NCBI GenBank assembly: GCA_033439295.1 | Contig: JAVTLE010000008.1 | Location: 2,356,001 to 2,420,000, forward strand | Length of the DNA: 64,000 bases | DNA from: Deuterostichococcus epilithicus | Taxonomy: Eukaryota; Chlorophyta; Trebouxiophyceae; Prasiolales; Stichococcaceae | Direction: 5' to 3' | Shown here: piece by piece, positions 48,748-61,000 of the stretch | Position numbering within the stretch: the stretch's first letter is position 1 | Layout: every line of letters begins with the position of its first letter | The notes under the pieces: model-generated | The model's database searches: none | What the model was told of the DNA's origin: nothing | The model's input: the letters and a program-made list of their open reading frames with translations, nothing else | Made by a program: the position numbers and the translations under genes

Positions 48748-50930
48748 ATGGCAGTGGGGGCGATGCGCGCCAGGCCGATCGTAGCTGCACGCTGTTCACA
48801 TGCAGTGCCTCCAGCTCAGCTCAGATCGCGGGCGCCGTGCAGCTGCTCGTCGACGAGCTATGATCTACCGCAGCGGCGGATGCCGCACACAGCCCGAGCA
48901 GTGGCCTGGCGCCAAGGCTCGTCGTCAGCCAGACAGGTGTCTTGCGCAAGGCCCTGCAGTGGTCCACAAAAAAACGCAGATTGCTTTCCATGCACTCAGC
49001 AGGAGCAGGCATCTTCTGTCCAATCTCTGCGCAGGGCATCGACGATAAAGCCCAAAATAGCAAATGGACGCCACCAGCGCCCGGCACCGAGTCACAAGCA
49101 GAATAGTCGGCAGGAAGCGCCTCCGCCCTCTCCATCTATCAGCTTGAACCGTGACCTGTCCACCCACACAGGCATGCGCGCCGCCAGCGGCGACGGCAAA
49201 GGCAGACAGCGGCAGCCCGCCGCTGGAGGCTGCGGACGCCGGCGAGCCGGCGCGGCGCAACCTGCAGACCGCAGCGGACGCGATGCGGCGATTCGGCTGG
49301 CTGAGCTTCTGGGCGCAGCTGACGCTCTCCGTCGTCTCCTGCATTCTGTTTGCCTTCTCGGTTGCGTTTTCTCCCGCGGTGAGCTGCTGCTTGATATCCT
49401 CCCAAGACTTCAAACCTCCTGTGCGGCGCCTGGCGTCAGGCTGATCTGACGCCTTGCTGCGCGTAAATGGTGCATACATCGAGCTACAGCACATCGCCAT
49501 GCAACTCCGCCATGTCGCAGCGAGCGCATGACGCCCATAATCGCTGTACCGCACGGAACCAACTCCTGACCATCCTCTGCGCCCGCAGCCAAGCGGCCCC
49601 AGCGTCTCGCTGTACCTCACGCTGTTTGGTGTGGTGGCGGGCCTGTTCTCCACGTTCTGGGCCTTTGGCTACGTGCGGCTCAACCGGAAGCTGCGGGCGT
49701 ACCTCGCAGCCGGCCCGGGCGCGGATGTGCCGCGCATCCGCAAGGTGAGGATGATGTGTTCTGGAAAACGAAAGGGCGAAATCAGTGGTGACTGCACGTC
49801 TTCGTTGGCTCCGCTCGCCTGCTGGCCCAGGGGCGGATGTGCCGCGCATCCAGAAAGGGAGGGCAGAAGTCTTGATTGTTGCGAGGTTCAGGAGCAGAAA
49901 GGGTTGTCAACCTGGCGGCGCCGGGTCGGTGGGTCGTGTCCGGCCTGGGGGCTGCGGCGGCGCCTTGCCGCGCCGTGCCCCGTGCCGAGCCGGCAGCTCG
50001 ACTGGCGCCCGACTGCTTGTGCGAAGCATTCCTGAGCATTCGGCTGTCCGGCGGTCTCCTGTTGGGACTGCGCAGGGTCCACTCGTCGTGGCGCAGTGCG
50101 CAGGGCATGGCATCTGTGCGTGAGACTGGGCGTCCAGCTGCCGTACATCCTGCGCAGGTGGATGTGCTGGCGACCCTGCAGCGGGGGGTGTGGATCAACA
50201 TGCTGGGCCTGGGCAGCACCCTCGTTGGGCTCCAGGCAAGTCATCTGCGATGAGGTTCGAGTACCATGCGGCCCCCAGCATTTCTGGGCGTGCCACTGCG
50301 CCACACCGCAGCATCGCTGGGCTGCACCGGCAGACGCTTGCTGAAGCTGTTCGCCTGCATGTGGTCCGTCCCTGCATTGCTTGCCGACAGTGCCCGCCGG
50401 ATTCCAGACGGGCCTTTGTTCAGCAGCGTCAGGTCGGAGCTCTAGCGCCGAGGAGACACACGAGCCAGATTTCACCATGGCTCGGTGCGCAGGCGACTGT
50501 GGGGCTGCTGGTGGCAAAGACGCTGACCAACGCGACGGCAAACCCCTTCCTGTCGAGCGGCTCCGGCGCGTACAACCCGGTGCTGGCGCTCGACGTGTTC
50601 CTGGTCCAGGTGCCACGGTTTCTACCTCCAGGCTTGGTGTATGAGTCAGTAGTGGCCAAGGCCGGATCGAAAGCCGTCTGACTCGTTGCTGCGGCATGAC
50701 AAGGCTCGTGTGCTTCCTTGGCAGCAAAAAGCACATAAACCTGCCGTTATGCTGCGCTGCTCTTGTGTGGCAGCTCGATACCGTCACCGCTCCATTCGTG
50801 TACCTTGGCGCAGGCGTCCACAAACACGTTGCTGTCGCACTTCGTCAGCCTCTTCTTCTCGCTGTGGCTGAGCCGCATCATCAGTCGCGGCGCGGGCCAG
50901 CCGTCGGGCCAGGTGCCGGCCTTCTCCTGA
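48748..50930 (+). CDS. TIC21: TIC21/CIA5-like (DUF3611) plastid inner-envelope protein
   Basis: Arabidopsis TIC21 is an inner-envelope protein proposed to act in protein import and in iron permeation. Six exons, all junctions phase 0, give 287 residues: 48748-48936 (transit-peptide-like MAVGAMRARPIVAARCSHAV), 49172-49378 (AMRRFGWLSFWAQLTLSVVS, membrane span 1), 49589-49744 (LFGVVAGLFSTFWAFGYVRL, span 2), 50158-50235 (INMLGLGSTLVGLQ, span 3), 50493-50609 (ATVGLLVAKTLTNATANPF, NPVLALDVFLVQ) and 50814-50930 (ASTNTLLSHFVSLFFSLWLS, span 4). The core agrees with TIC21 nearly end to end. The intron after 50235 begins with the canonical GC donor (CAG then GCAAGT). Exon 1 was chosen because it ends at a good phase-0 donor; another Met at 49064 leads to an early stop. 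Confidence 0.92.
49833..49857 (+). repeat. Echo of TIC21-like exon 3 3' end (copy of 49721-49745)
   Basis: A copy of the exon end encoding GADVPRIRK, offset 112 bp downstream in the intron, reading GADVPRIQK. Confidence 0.8.
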
Positions 50931-52599
50931 GCGCCGCTGGCATCGGAGGCCAGCTGCTTGGCGCCTCAGGCTGCAGCAGCAAGCGCGGGCAGGCAGCAGC
51001 AGGACGCTGCTAAATCGGTGGCAACCGCGTGTCGGGCTGTCTCAGGGCGATTGCACGCCAGACAACGCTTGGGTGCTGCCTGGCGTGCGCGCATCTGGCC
51101 CGGCAGGCGCGGACTTGCCGGAGGCACCACCGGCCCGGCGCAGCATCGCGGCGCGGCGGCCCAGCTCGCTCGCTTCGCCAGCGGCTCTGCCATGGGCGAC
51201 CGGCGGCAGGCGGCATGGGCTGCCATTGCGGCGCGACTTCAGTCCACAGCCCATCAGCCCTGTCACGCGCCGGCAGCTGGTCAGGCGCACACAGCAGGTG
51301 TCGGCAGGCCACCAATCGGACTGAAGAGAGCCACCACCAGCCGCTGCTGGGCCGGCGCCCACAGAGAACACCGCCTTGCTTACCCGTGAGGCTGCCAGCG
51401 GATGCCCTGCAAGCTGCGCAGGTGCCCTGGAACGCAAGGCTTGCTGCTCAGGTGCGGCAGCCGTGACGGGCGCGATGCAGTCGACCTGCACGCTATTGCT
51501 GTGTGGCACCTCCGAGGGAGTTGGGGATGATTGATATAGGTGCCTCTCTAGGTTCATCTTCTGTTTGCTCTCTGGTTTTGTTAGGAAAGCCTTTCGGACT
51601 GCGACGATCCACACACCAACCACAGCATTTTGCACTATCCCGGCTTGCGATGCCATTTAACCACGACGCCACCTCCTCTGCATCTGTCTCATTACATTGC
51701 TGACTGACTCGCACCGTAGCCCGTCGCCTGCACATACAAAAAGTAGGTAAGTCAAGGTTGTCCCGCCGACATCCACTTTGCAGCCCGAGACAGAACTGCT
51801 CGAAGCGCAAACAGCTTTCCAGGGCTATTCTCTCATACAATGCTCACCTCCGCAGCCCAACCAAGACATGTCGGTTCTCAAGCGCTGGAGGTGTTGCCGG
51901 GAGCGCAGTCCTGGGCGCAGCGGCTTGTCGTGCTCCTAAGCCAAGGTGGAAGACAACCGTCGTATGCAGACCGTCCTCAGCCGGCGCCAGCGCGCCGGGC
52001 CTGCGGAAACGCCGACCACCAGCTGCCCTGCAGCTGCTGCGGCCCCCGCGCCGGCCTTGCTGGCCTGCAAATCCGACTTGGACAGGATTGAAACATGTTG
52101 CAGAGTGACATACGAGGCAGGGTTTGATACCCAGCGAGGCACCCGCAGCCGTAGATAAGAAAGCTGCACTGCATGTGCAAGTCTGTGTCAAGTTCTGGCC
52201 ACCTGCCCGTGATTTGAAAGAGTGTCACGGCAGCCCGCCCAGATGTCTGGGGGCGCTCATGAGGCGCCGCCCGACTGCTGCACAGGCAAGCCCGTGGCAT
52301 GGGCGCAGAGGCTGCCTGTTCGAGCAGCCACTGCCATTCGAGAGAAAGGCTCGCCCTCTCGTGCGAGATGCGAGACGCATAGCAGCGAGGCATCTGGTCA
52401 CATAACAGCACCTGCATTCCGCAGATCTGGTGAAGCTTGCCGAGGCAGAGGGCGTCGTGGCCGCAACGACCGCAGCGCTGCCCCGGAGCTGGGTACGCCA
52501 CTTGAGGGGCAGCTCGTGAAACTGACAGCAGACCGTTTGGCGCCTCGCATACAGCATGGCAGAAGCGCACCTGGCTCCGCTCGGCATCTCGGCAACGGC
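50931..52599. other. Unresolved region; one attractive plus-strand exon at about 52424-52493
   Basis: No full gene could be built. Plus 52424-52493 reads DLVKLAEAEGVVAATTAALP then RSW, between a good acceptor and a GT donor, and looks coding. Plus 51945-52085 (RMQTVLSRRQRAGPAETPTT) may belong to the same gene. Minus 51226-50966 is Cys/Ala/Arg-rich. No domain was recognised. Confidence 0.35.
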
Positions 52600-55500
52600 C
52601 CTTGCCGCCGGCTGCAGCGGCGCGGGCGGCAGCGCAGCAGCGGCTGGACGCTCATGGCCCTCAGCTTCCTGCTGCCCGACGTCCATTGCTGCCGCCTGCT
52701 GCTCGTCGCCGAACGCGGCAGCCAGCACCACCGCCTCGTCGATCTGCGGCAGCCCAGATCGAGGGAGCTCATGTCAGCACCTGTCAGACCCACACCGCAT
52801 GGCCAGCGGCCAGGAGTCGAATCTGAGGGCACAGCACCAGACCTGTTCCCTTCTTGAGCCTTGTATGCGAGATCTGTGAAAAACTACCCTCAACAGTTTC
52901 GAACCACCACGATGTGTACGGCATGAGGCCATACACAATGCTTGCACACAACAGTTCGACGCCGCTTCCCTGCCAAACGAGATCTCGCACCTCATCTGCC
53001 AGGCCGCCGCAGCCAGGCGCCTGCCGGCACAGCCGCGCCGCGCACGCCGCAAACGCACTGCCGGGACCCTCCACGAAGGCCGCCGTCTTGGCCTGGTCGG
53101 CCAGCAGGCGCAGCGGCGGCGTTGCGCCGCCGCTGCCGCCGGCAGCTGCGTCAGGGCTGCCGCCTGCCACGGAGTCTGCGGCAACGGCGGCGGCAAAGGC
53201 TGCGTCGGCGGCGGCCGGAGCGAAGAAGACGTCGGGCCACCACCAGCGGCGTGCGGCGGTAGTCTCCTGAACTGTTGACTCCTCCATCCGGGCAGCTCCA
53301 CCGCCTGTGCATGAGTAACCTCCTACTCAGCCAGCCTGCTGCTGGACAGTAACTACAGAACCCGGGACCACGAGCCGACATGCAGTCCTGGCAGCACCTG
53401 CGCTCCGCAGTCTTGCTTCCCAGGCCAGACTCGGTATGCTATACCAGCACACCGACCGCATGTCCCAGCCGTCAACAGCCTGATTGGAGCTCCTGAAGCC
53501 GGAAGCGGCTTTCGCCGGGCAGCATCGGCACGGCTCGGTCCTCTCGTCCTCGTGGAATGCGCATGCATTGGCAGGGGGAGCCGTGCTCATGCACGCATCG
53601 CATCCGGAAGCGTCACCTGTGCCGTCGGGGTGCTGCTTTGCCTCGGTGGCCAATGCATGGGCCAGCAGCGCCCACGCCGCGGCAAAATCCTCTTCTGGAC
53701 CCTGCAGAGGCATGCCTGGAAGGTGCATGTCCATCCAGAGCGCTGCGCCTACGGTGAAGGAACGCGTTGCGTGAGTTGGGAGCAGGCCTAGCCGCTGACA
53801 GGCACAGCAAAGCAGGGCCTGGTCGGGTGCACATGCCGGCTGGAGACCGCGCCTGTCGGCTCACTGTGCTGTGCAGTGTTGTGCATGTCCTGACACCTAT
53901 CCTGCGTGGCAAGCGCCTTTCGACCAGACGCCAACCCGCCTTCAGCCGCCAGGGCGTGGCAGTCTGAGGCGCCCGGCAGCGCCGCCCCGTACGCGCCGCC
54001 CAGCGCAGCGAGGGCGTCTCCGGAGGCCGGGTCGCACCGCAGCACGGCGACAAAGCCGCGCAGCTGCTGGGCAAGGCCCGCCGGCTGATGCGCCTGCGCG
54101 CCCTGCTGCGACTGCGCCTGCAGGATGCAGGAAGCAGCATGCAATACCCATGTTTGCTGCACTGCCGAGCACTCACCGAGTCGAGTTGGTGCACGATGAC
54201 AGCAGATCCGTGCAGCAGAGCCCAGGCCAGCTGTAGAGACTACTGCCCCGCCACACTGGCCTGAGCCCTAAATTCAAGTCTGTCACCTGCGGGCCGTCCG
54301 CGCCCGCGCTTGCCGGCGCCGCCGCCGCGTCTGCGGCCCGCGCCAGCGCCACCAGAGCCTGCATGTCGGCGTCGTGCGACGCCGCAGCGGCGGCGGCGGA
54401 CGCGAGTGCCGTCGCATCTGCAGCGCGCCCGCCGGCAGCCAGCAGCTGGAACAGCAGCCACGTCGGCAGCGGCGCCCCAGGCCGCAGGGTCACCGCCTCC
54501 TGCAGACACGAGTACAGATGCCGCAGCAGTGAAGCGCTTCCAGCCCTCTTCGGTTCACTGGCGGCCGTGTCAGCCGAGGTGGGGAGCGGCGCGCTGGGCG
54601 GCAGGCTCACCGCCTCCTGCAGATGCTTGGTCAAGAAACAAACAGGGCGACGAGCACGGTCCGCTCTACCACTGACAGCGCTGCGCAAAGCGCTTGATGC
54701 ATGGCCGTGGTGCGCGACAAGAGCAGGAGCGCTCTTCTAGACTGGCGTCCGATGCTTTCCCAGCTTCGTCCATCAACACCCGACTCCCTCGCGTCAGCCG
54801 TCTCCCTTGACAGCATATTCGCACAGCCCCTAGTGGCACGCAGTGCCTCCTGGTGACACCCCCGCACACTGCCGAGAAACCTTAAACCCTAAAAGTCTGA
54901 CCTGAAGGTGCTTCTCGGCGGCAGCCGCGGCTGCGAGGGTGCGCGCGTCCAAAGAGCGCGCCATCGCCTCGTCATGTGCGTACAGCCCCCCTGGCGGCAC
55001 CGCGTCTCCATACAGCTGCTGCGCGGCGCGCTCGACGCCCTGCGGCGGGCACATCCATCTCAAGAAGTCAGAACTCGGGAAAGTCTGATGTGCGTACAGG
55101 TCTCCTGGCGGCGCCTTTCAGGCTGCACAATGCTGCGGCCAGCCGGTGCGACAAGGCATGTCCTCCCATTGTCTGGAGGGCATGCCCTGGGGCAGGCTTC
55201 CCACACGTCACCGGCCGGGTGGGCCCCTCACTGAGGTCCCACAACTTTGCAGATGCAGGCGCGTGCAGAGGGCACGACCTGGGAGCTGCAGAGCAAGCTC
55301 AGACCGGTGCGACCCCAAGCAGCAGCCTCAAAGCTGACGCACCATGCCTCGCGCATCAGGCTGCAGAACTAAACAAACCAGCGCGCCTGGGCCCACACAG
55401 CGTGCTTCAGCTGGCCGGCGAGGGCTGCACGTGTGAAGCAGTCCGGCCGCTCGTGCTGCGCTGCCGGCGCCGCGGACAGCAGGTCATATGCCCGGTCGGT

Positions 55501-56968
55501 GTCGCCCTGTGGTTGCCAGACCGCAACCTTGAGCTGCATTGTGGTCGAGCCGCGGCCTGAGGGACGAGCGGCCAGCCGGGCCACTGAGTAAAGTTTTTGT
55601 AGATGAGCCAGGCACGAGCAGATGTTCGGACTGCAAACTGCAGGTTCTGGCCCACGCAGAGGCACTGCCGCAACTTCGTTTTGGAGCCAGCTCGTCCTCG
55701 ACAGCTGCCGTACCTGCGCTGCGCCCCTGTCCGGCCTGGCATCTGCCTCGACACCCGCTGTTGACACCTACCCGGGGCCAGCCCTATAAGCATGTCGCAG
55801 CCTGCTGCAAGAGGCACCAGTACCGATCCAAGTCGTGGCCAGAGGCGGTCAGGGTCCAGGATTCTACCCACCTGCAGCGCGGCAAGGAACGCCACCTCCA
55901 GCTGCTGCGGCTCGCGTTCAGCGGCGGACATCGCCTGCTCCGCCGCCAGCCGCCGCAGGCGCTGCTGCTGCAGCGCCGTGGCGCCCTGCTCGCACAGCGG
56001 GACAGGCCCATCACACCCAGTCCCCCGTGCGTGCATGGGGCATCGTCCCGGCGTGTGGCGTGCAAGCGGTGCGCTGTTTTGCACGTGTGTTCCGCCGGCG
56101 CCAACTCCGAGCCCGTGGGGAGCATGACAGGCACCAGAGTGCGGACTCTGGTGCGTGGCTGCCGAGCTGCGCATGGGAACTACAACAGGCACCAGAGTAT
56201 GGACTCTGGTGCATGGCTGCCGAGCTAAGGCGGTGGGACTTCAAACGTTTCATCAGGCCGGATGAGTCTCGAGACTCCGTACAGCACCTGAGGAAGGTGC
56301 GACAGCAGCTCCGAGGCAGCGGCGAGGACGAGGGCATTGCGCGCCGCCCGCCCTGGCACGCCCGCCTCGTTGTCATTCAGCTGCGGGTCCTGTGACAGGC
56401 AGAGCCCGGCTTGTTCCCCTTCTGCAGCTGGCCTCGAGATTCGAGCAGGGTGGGAGCCTCCCACAGGTCGCACCATGCATGCTGGGGTGGTGGGTGATCA
56501 CAGCGGCAGGAACGAGTGGCGTCAGTGTGGGACAGGCGCCGGTGCAGCTGTTGTCGCAAAGAGGCCCGTGGTCAGGACAGGGTGCGATGCCAGGCACTCG
56601 CCAGGCCGAGCGGGCACCTGCGCTGACAGGAGGGCAGCAAGGCTGGCCGGCAGGCCGCCCCAGTCGGCGCGCAGCAGCTGCTCCCGGACCAGCGCCTCCA
56701 GGTTGGCCAGGTGCTGCTGCCGCACCTGCGGGAAGCACGCACAGCAGACGTCGCAGAGTGCCAGCTGCGACGCGGCAGACGAGGACGGCACACACCGATG
56801 GGCACGGCAGGCATCGCCAGAGTGCGGCCTGGAGGACAGCGGCGGCGGAATGTGTGCATGTTACCCAGCCGGGACACCCCGCTGAAGCTCCTGGACACGC
56901 TGAGGTTTGCGTATTGTACCCGTGAGAAGCCGACGGCGTCCCACGCCTGACGGCGACGCTGGTCCCAT
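52600..56968 (-). CDS. Large helical-repeat-like protein, function not recognised (possibly TAF1A-like); ends approximate
   Basis: A series of well-spliced, Ala/Leu-rich helical exons on one strand: about 56968-56870 (SRVQYANLSVSRSFSGVSRL), 56730-56560 (QQHLANLEALVREQLLRADW), 56400-56290 (AARNALVLAAASELLSHLPQ), 56000-55875 (LRRLAAEQAMSAAEREPQQL), 55540-55380 (GDTDRAYDLLSAAPAAQHER), 55040-54895 (AAQQLYGDAVPPGGLYAHDE), 54510-54285 (LPTWLLFQLLAAGGRAADAT), 54130-53930 (LRCDPASGDALAALGGAYGA), 53734-53600 (LPGMPLQGPEEDFAAAWALL) and 53280-52980 (ARRWWWPDVFFAPAAADAAF, LADEVRDLVW). The pattern of short helix pairs is TPR-like. The early ADWGGLPASLAALLSA and the late WWWPDVFF faintly recall the RNA polymerase I factor TAF1A. 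That is a guess. The 3' end below about 52980 is not fixed. Confidence 0.55.
54570..54622 (-). repeat. Echo of helical-protein exon 5' end (original about 54455-54505)
   Basis: The exon start encoding EAVTLRPGAPLPT recurs 117 bp upstream as EAVSLPPSAPLPT, with acceptor. Confidence 0.85.
55088..55142 (-). repeat. Echo of helical-protein exon segment (copy of about 54974-55028)
   Basis: About 55 bp, offset 114 bp, lying on the 5' side of the exon that encodes QLYGDAVPPGGLYAH. Confidence 0.75.
56128..56227. repeat. Two-copy tandem repeat with internal inverted repeat
   Basis: A unit of about 58 bp occurs twice in the intron. Each unit contains GCACCAGAGT facing ACTCTGGTGC, able to form a hairpin. 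The copies differ at a few positions. Confidence 0.8.
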
Positions 56969-58075
56969 TCCTTGCCGGCTCTGCATCACAGATGAGGCAG
57001 ACGTGTGGTGTGCGGAACCAGGAATTCTGCAGCAATATAGCGGCTGAACATACACCACTAAGGTTGATGTCGACTCCCATTCAGCAATGTGCGTGCGATC
57101 ATCGGTGCCTGCGGCTGTCACCTCGTAGACGGCCCGTCCTCTTCCATGCTGGCTGGCTCAGGAGTTTAAGCCCTCACGAAGACGTGGCATGCTATCGAAA
57201 GCTTACAGGGACGCGCATCCTTTCGATCTCAAAACCGTGGGCGGGCGTTTGCCGAAGCAGAAAATCTTGATTCTTTGGGGATTCCAACCAAGCTTGCTGC
57301 CTGTTGTTGTGGGCTGCTGCTGCAACAAATATTCACAACAATGTTCTTGAGGGTAGAAAAGCTGTACCATAGTGCCACCAGATCTGGAAGCAGTTGCATT
57401 CTAGCGAAGTTCTTCCAACGACCGTGGTGGTGCATTGGCCGGCGGGTGCAAGTGGCTCTGTCGTCTGTCACTGTAGTGGTTACTGTCCCCGCAACTGAGG
57501 ACACGCAGACCAGAGTGCGAGCGGGTGGGATGCACTCAGGCGGGGTCATTTCTCGTAGTGAAAAGGCTGATGTTCAACTGTGGAAAATTTCCATTTTTAA
57601 AAAATTGCACGTTTTAAAAAGAACATTTCACGATATCCAATATCCCTCGAAAATTTTCCGAGATTGATATATCGTACGATCTTAAGTGATCTAAAGTGGT
57701 AGTCAGGTAGCAGCAGCATGATGCGTTTGCGGTGTTACAGGTAATCAACTGCCCTCAAGCAGCAATGAGCCAGCAAATGCAATTCATTGATGACCAACCA
57801 CACCAGGAGACGTACAAACACAGTACGACCTTATTGATCATTCGGCACAACTAACGCAGCAAGCAGATGAGCAGCAAACACGCAGCACGACAATTCGCCC
57901 CAAAAAGTGTCACATCCACACCCCACTACGTTCGGTACTTCACCAAGAACTTTCATGACAGCATCATCAACCGGCCGGAGCAGTGCCGTTCATGGCGGCC
58001 TTGGCAACGGGTGCAGCGCACTGGTAGCACTGCAAATGAACAAGCTATTGTGTCAGTCACTGGGGAGAAAATGAT
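56969..58075. other. Spacer, AT-richer, no supported gene
   Basis: Upstream of the helical protein gene and downstream of the AUX1-like gene. GC content falls at about 57580-57960. The plus frame 57275-57667 has no domain. Confidence 0.55.
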
Positions 58076-61000
58076 CTATTGCAGGAAGCTGGGTAGTGAA
58101 GAATGGAACACAGCACGACAGTGCATCTCTTGAGGCTCACCTTTGCGAAAACGCCCAGGGTGTGTACTTTGTCCTGCAGCGCGTGTACAGAGAGCCTGAG
58201 ACATCATTTGGTCTGCACAAGCTTGGACCCAACAGCTTTGGTGCATGCAACATCGTCTGCAGACTTCCGACATTGGATAGCGTGAACACAATAGAGATGT
58301 AATAGAGAAAGGGCGCACAATGAAGTTCGAGATGGCGCTCCACATTCCGAATCCGAGCCTGCGCAAGGAACCGTCCAACAGATTTTCAACCTTTGTCTTG
58401 ACAGGTTCCAAGCATCTGTAGCTGCTCCAACGTGTTAAGCATCTGTAGCTGCTTCTAAAAGGTCACGAATGTGACACACATCGATAATGGATGAGTTGAA
58501 GCCTCACCCAATCGTGGCGAAGCCCACGACAATGACGACGTTTGCAATCTGGACGATCGTCCAGCTGCGGAAGATGAACCTGGGCGGCCACGCACACAAA
58601 GTTTGCATGCCAAGCAAAGCTTGTATGAGCTGGGGCAGTGCCAGCAGGTCCTGAAGCATTTGCAAGCTGCCATCGTCAGTGGGATGACCCAGTCCGCGTG
58701 GTCCTGCGCCAACATCACGCAAGTATCTGGCATACCTGGGAGGCTGCTTCAGAGCTTGTCTGCGGGCGTCAGCCTTGCGGTAAACCCTGGAAGCGCACCA
58801 GACGTTGAGATATCAGAGAGGCATGCGGCCACAGCAAGATAACTTGGCTGCATGCATTCTGCATGTGCATACAGTCAAACTTCCAGGACAAGCTCGTGAC
58901 TTCGTTGATGCTGCTCACCAGAAGTGGGTAGCCGCAGGCAGGACGAAGGCTGTCAATGTGCCAGCAAAAGCGCCCATGAATGCATTGATGACCTGCCAAC
59001 ATCGATCAGAGAGAAGGGCACTTCAAATAACCGCGTCGAAGCCTCTGTGATGTCTTGATGTCAGGTTTGTGGGAATGCAGCGGACAGTGACAAGCCTTAC
59101 CGAGTAGAAGGGGAAAGCGACGCCAAAGAACCAGACCAGGGCAGCTGCACAGAGTGGGCCACGATTCAGAACGGCACTGCCATCAGGCACAACACAACAT
59201 CCCGGCACACAATCCACGCAAGCCATCGGCTGATCACTAGGCTCTGCCAGGATGTCGCCGAGATGTGCCAATGGGGCTGTTGTACTGAAATGGAGCATCC
59301 CACGCACCGACGGGGAGGCGGGCTAGGATGCGCAGTGGGTACGCCTTGTCATGCACCTTGAAGAGCTTCTCCGCCTGCATCGGCATCAGGGCGATGTCAG
59401 GTGGATGAGGATCTGAAACGGTGAGAGGAGCAAACGTATTATTTATGCAGTCGCCAGCAGCCAGCAGCCAGTGTAATCTAGTGGGTTTGGCAGACAGACG
59501 AAGTTGATGCTGCTCGAAGACCGCACCATGAAGAATACTGGGCCGACGTAGATGACGTAGGCGACGCACTGGTGGATGAGCATGAGGACGATGGATGAAT
59601 CCCTGCAGCGGGACGGAAGCGACAACATCGCACCCGGAGGGCATGCACAAAGCCACGACGCATCGCCTGGCGCAGCGCTTGCTGCCTGTATGTGTGACTG
59701 TTGTCACAGCATAAGATGCGCTTGCTTGGCGGGAATAAGGGGAGGACACATGGGCGCACCTCCAGCCGTTGTCTGGCAGCACACCGTACACGTTGTCTGC
59801 GCGCCCGAGGTGTGGCAGGTCAGTCTACTGGAGTCGCTTTCATGCAAGCTGAATTTCTGTCATCGGCACGCATCTCGTTGCATATTCGTAAAGCAACGGG
59901 ATTGCTACTTACCCTTTGTTGCGTTGGCCATTCCATAAGCCAGGACCACCTGTGTCGACAAGGACAACGTTGCATCACGACACAACATCAGCAGAATCCT
60001 CGCAAGTTCAATTAGCATGTCGACATGCATGACAGCCATCAGCAGATGGAAGTCAAAGAGTCCTCACCAGGACGGAGTGTGGCACGGTAACCATGTACTG
60101 CAGCAATCCGAGGAAGGTCAGTCAATGCAGACTCGAGGCGGACAATGCATCATTCGTCAACATGCAACTTGACATTAATATGCATGGGACAGCCTGGCCC
60201 TTGCAGCAGACGTCTGTAACAACTGGTGCAGAAGGCTGTGAACAGGCATGGTGCGGTAGAAGAACCCGCTGTGCTGGATGTTGCTGCCCACATACCGTGA
60301 ACAAGGTCGAGAAGGGGTAGACTTTTGGATACTACACCAAACACAAGTACACCAGTCAGTGTAATTGCATTATTGTGCCCACAGATGATGGGAGTGTCTC
60401 GTCTGAGTCAGGCAACTGCGAAGGAGCCAGCACAGTTTGTTGTACGGGGTGGCACCTGTGACGGCTTCCACATGGAGTCCATGATCTGCAGTAGAGTGTA
60501 GCGGTCAGAGCAAGCGCAGCTGCTGTGAAACCAGACTAAACACGTTCGGGGATGGTTTGGCTACGCCAAACGCATTGCATAGCTCGGACACTGTGCTGCT
60601 GCATGCTGGTCAAGGCAGGGTGGCATTTGATCGGGCGGCAGAGACTCACCTCGAAGCTCATGCCTGCGCCAAAAACAGCGCAGAATATTGATGTGCGCTG
60701 AAGTAGCAGAAGCAAGCTCAATGCAAGATGCCAGACCAATGGAGTTTTGGTCAGCAATTGTCTAGCAGGCGTGCATGAACATGATTGTTTGTGTGTCTCA
60801 CCATGGCCACCAAGCGCAGATAGCATGACATTGAGGCCGAGGAAGAAGCTTTTCAGGCTGGTCGGCCCTTTGCTCCAATTAGAATTGTCAAGGCCGTGGG
60901 AGCCTGTGGTGACCCAGATGTAGATGGCTGTGTACGCGGTGCCTGCGTGACACAGATTGTTCTATGATGAATCATATCATGCCCTTAAATGTCGTGCGGG

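Noticed and set aside
49064-49147. Alternative TIC21-like start with a basic leader
   Set aside because: The frame stops before any usable donor, whereas the exon 48748-48936 ends at a good phase-0 donor.
52222-52857. 211-codon plus frame opposite the helical-protein 3' end
   Set aside because: Mixed basic composition without a domain; only the short part near 52424-52493 looks like an exon, and it lies in a different register.
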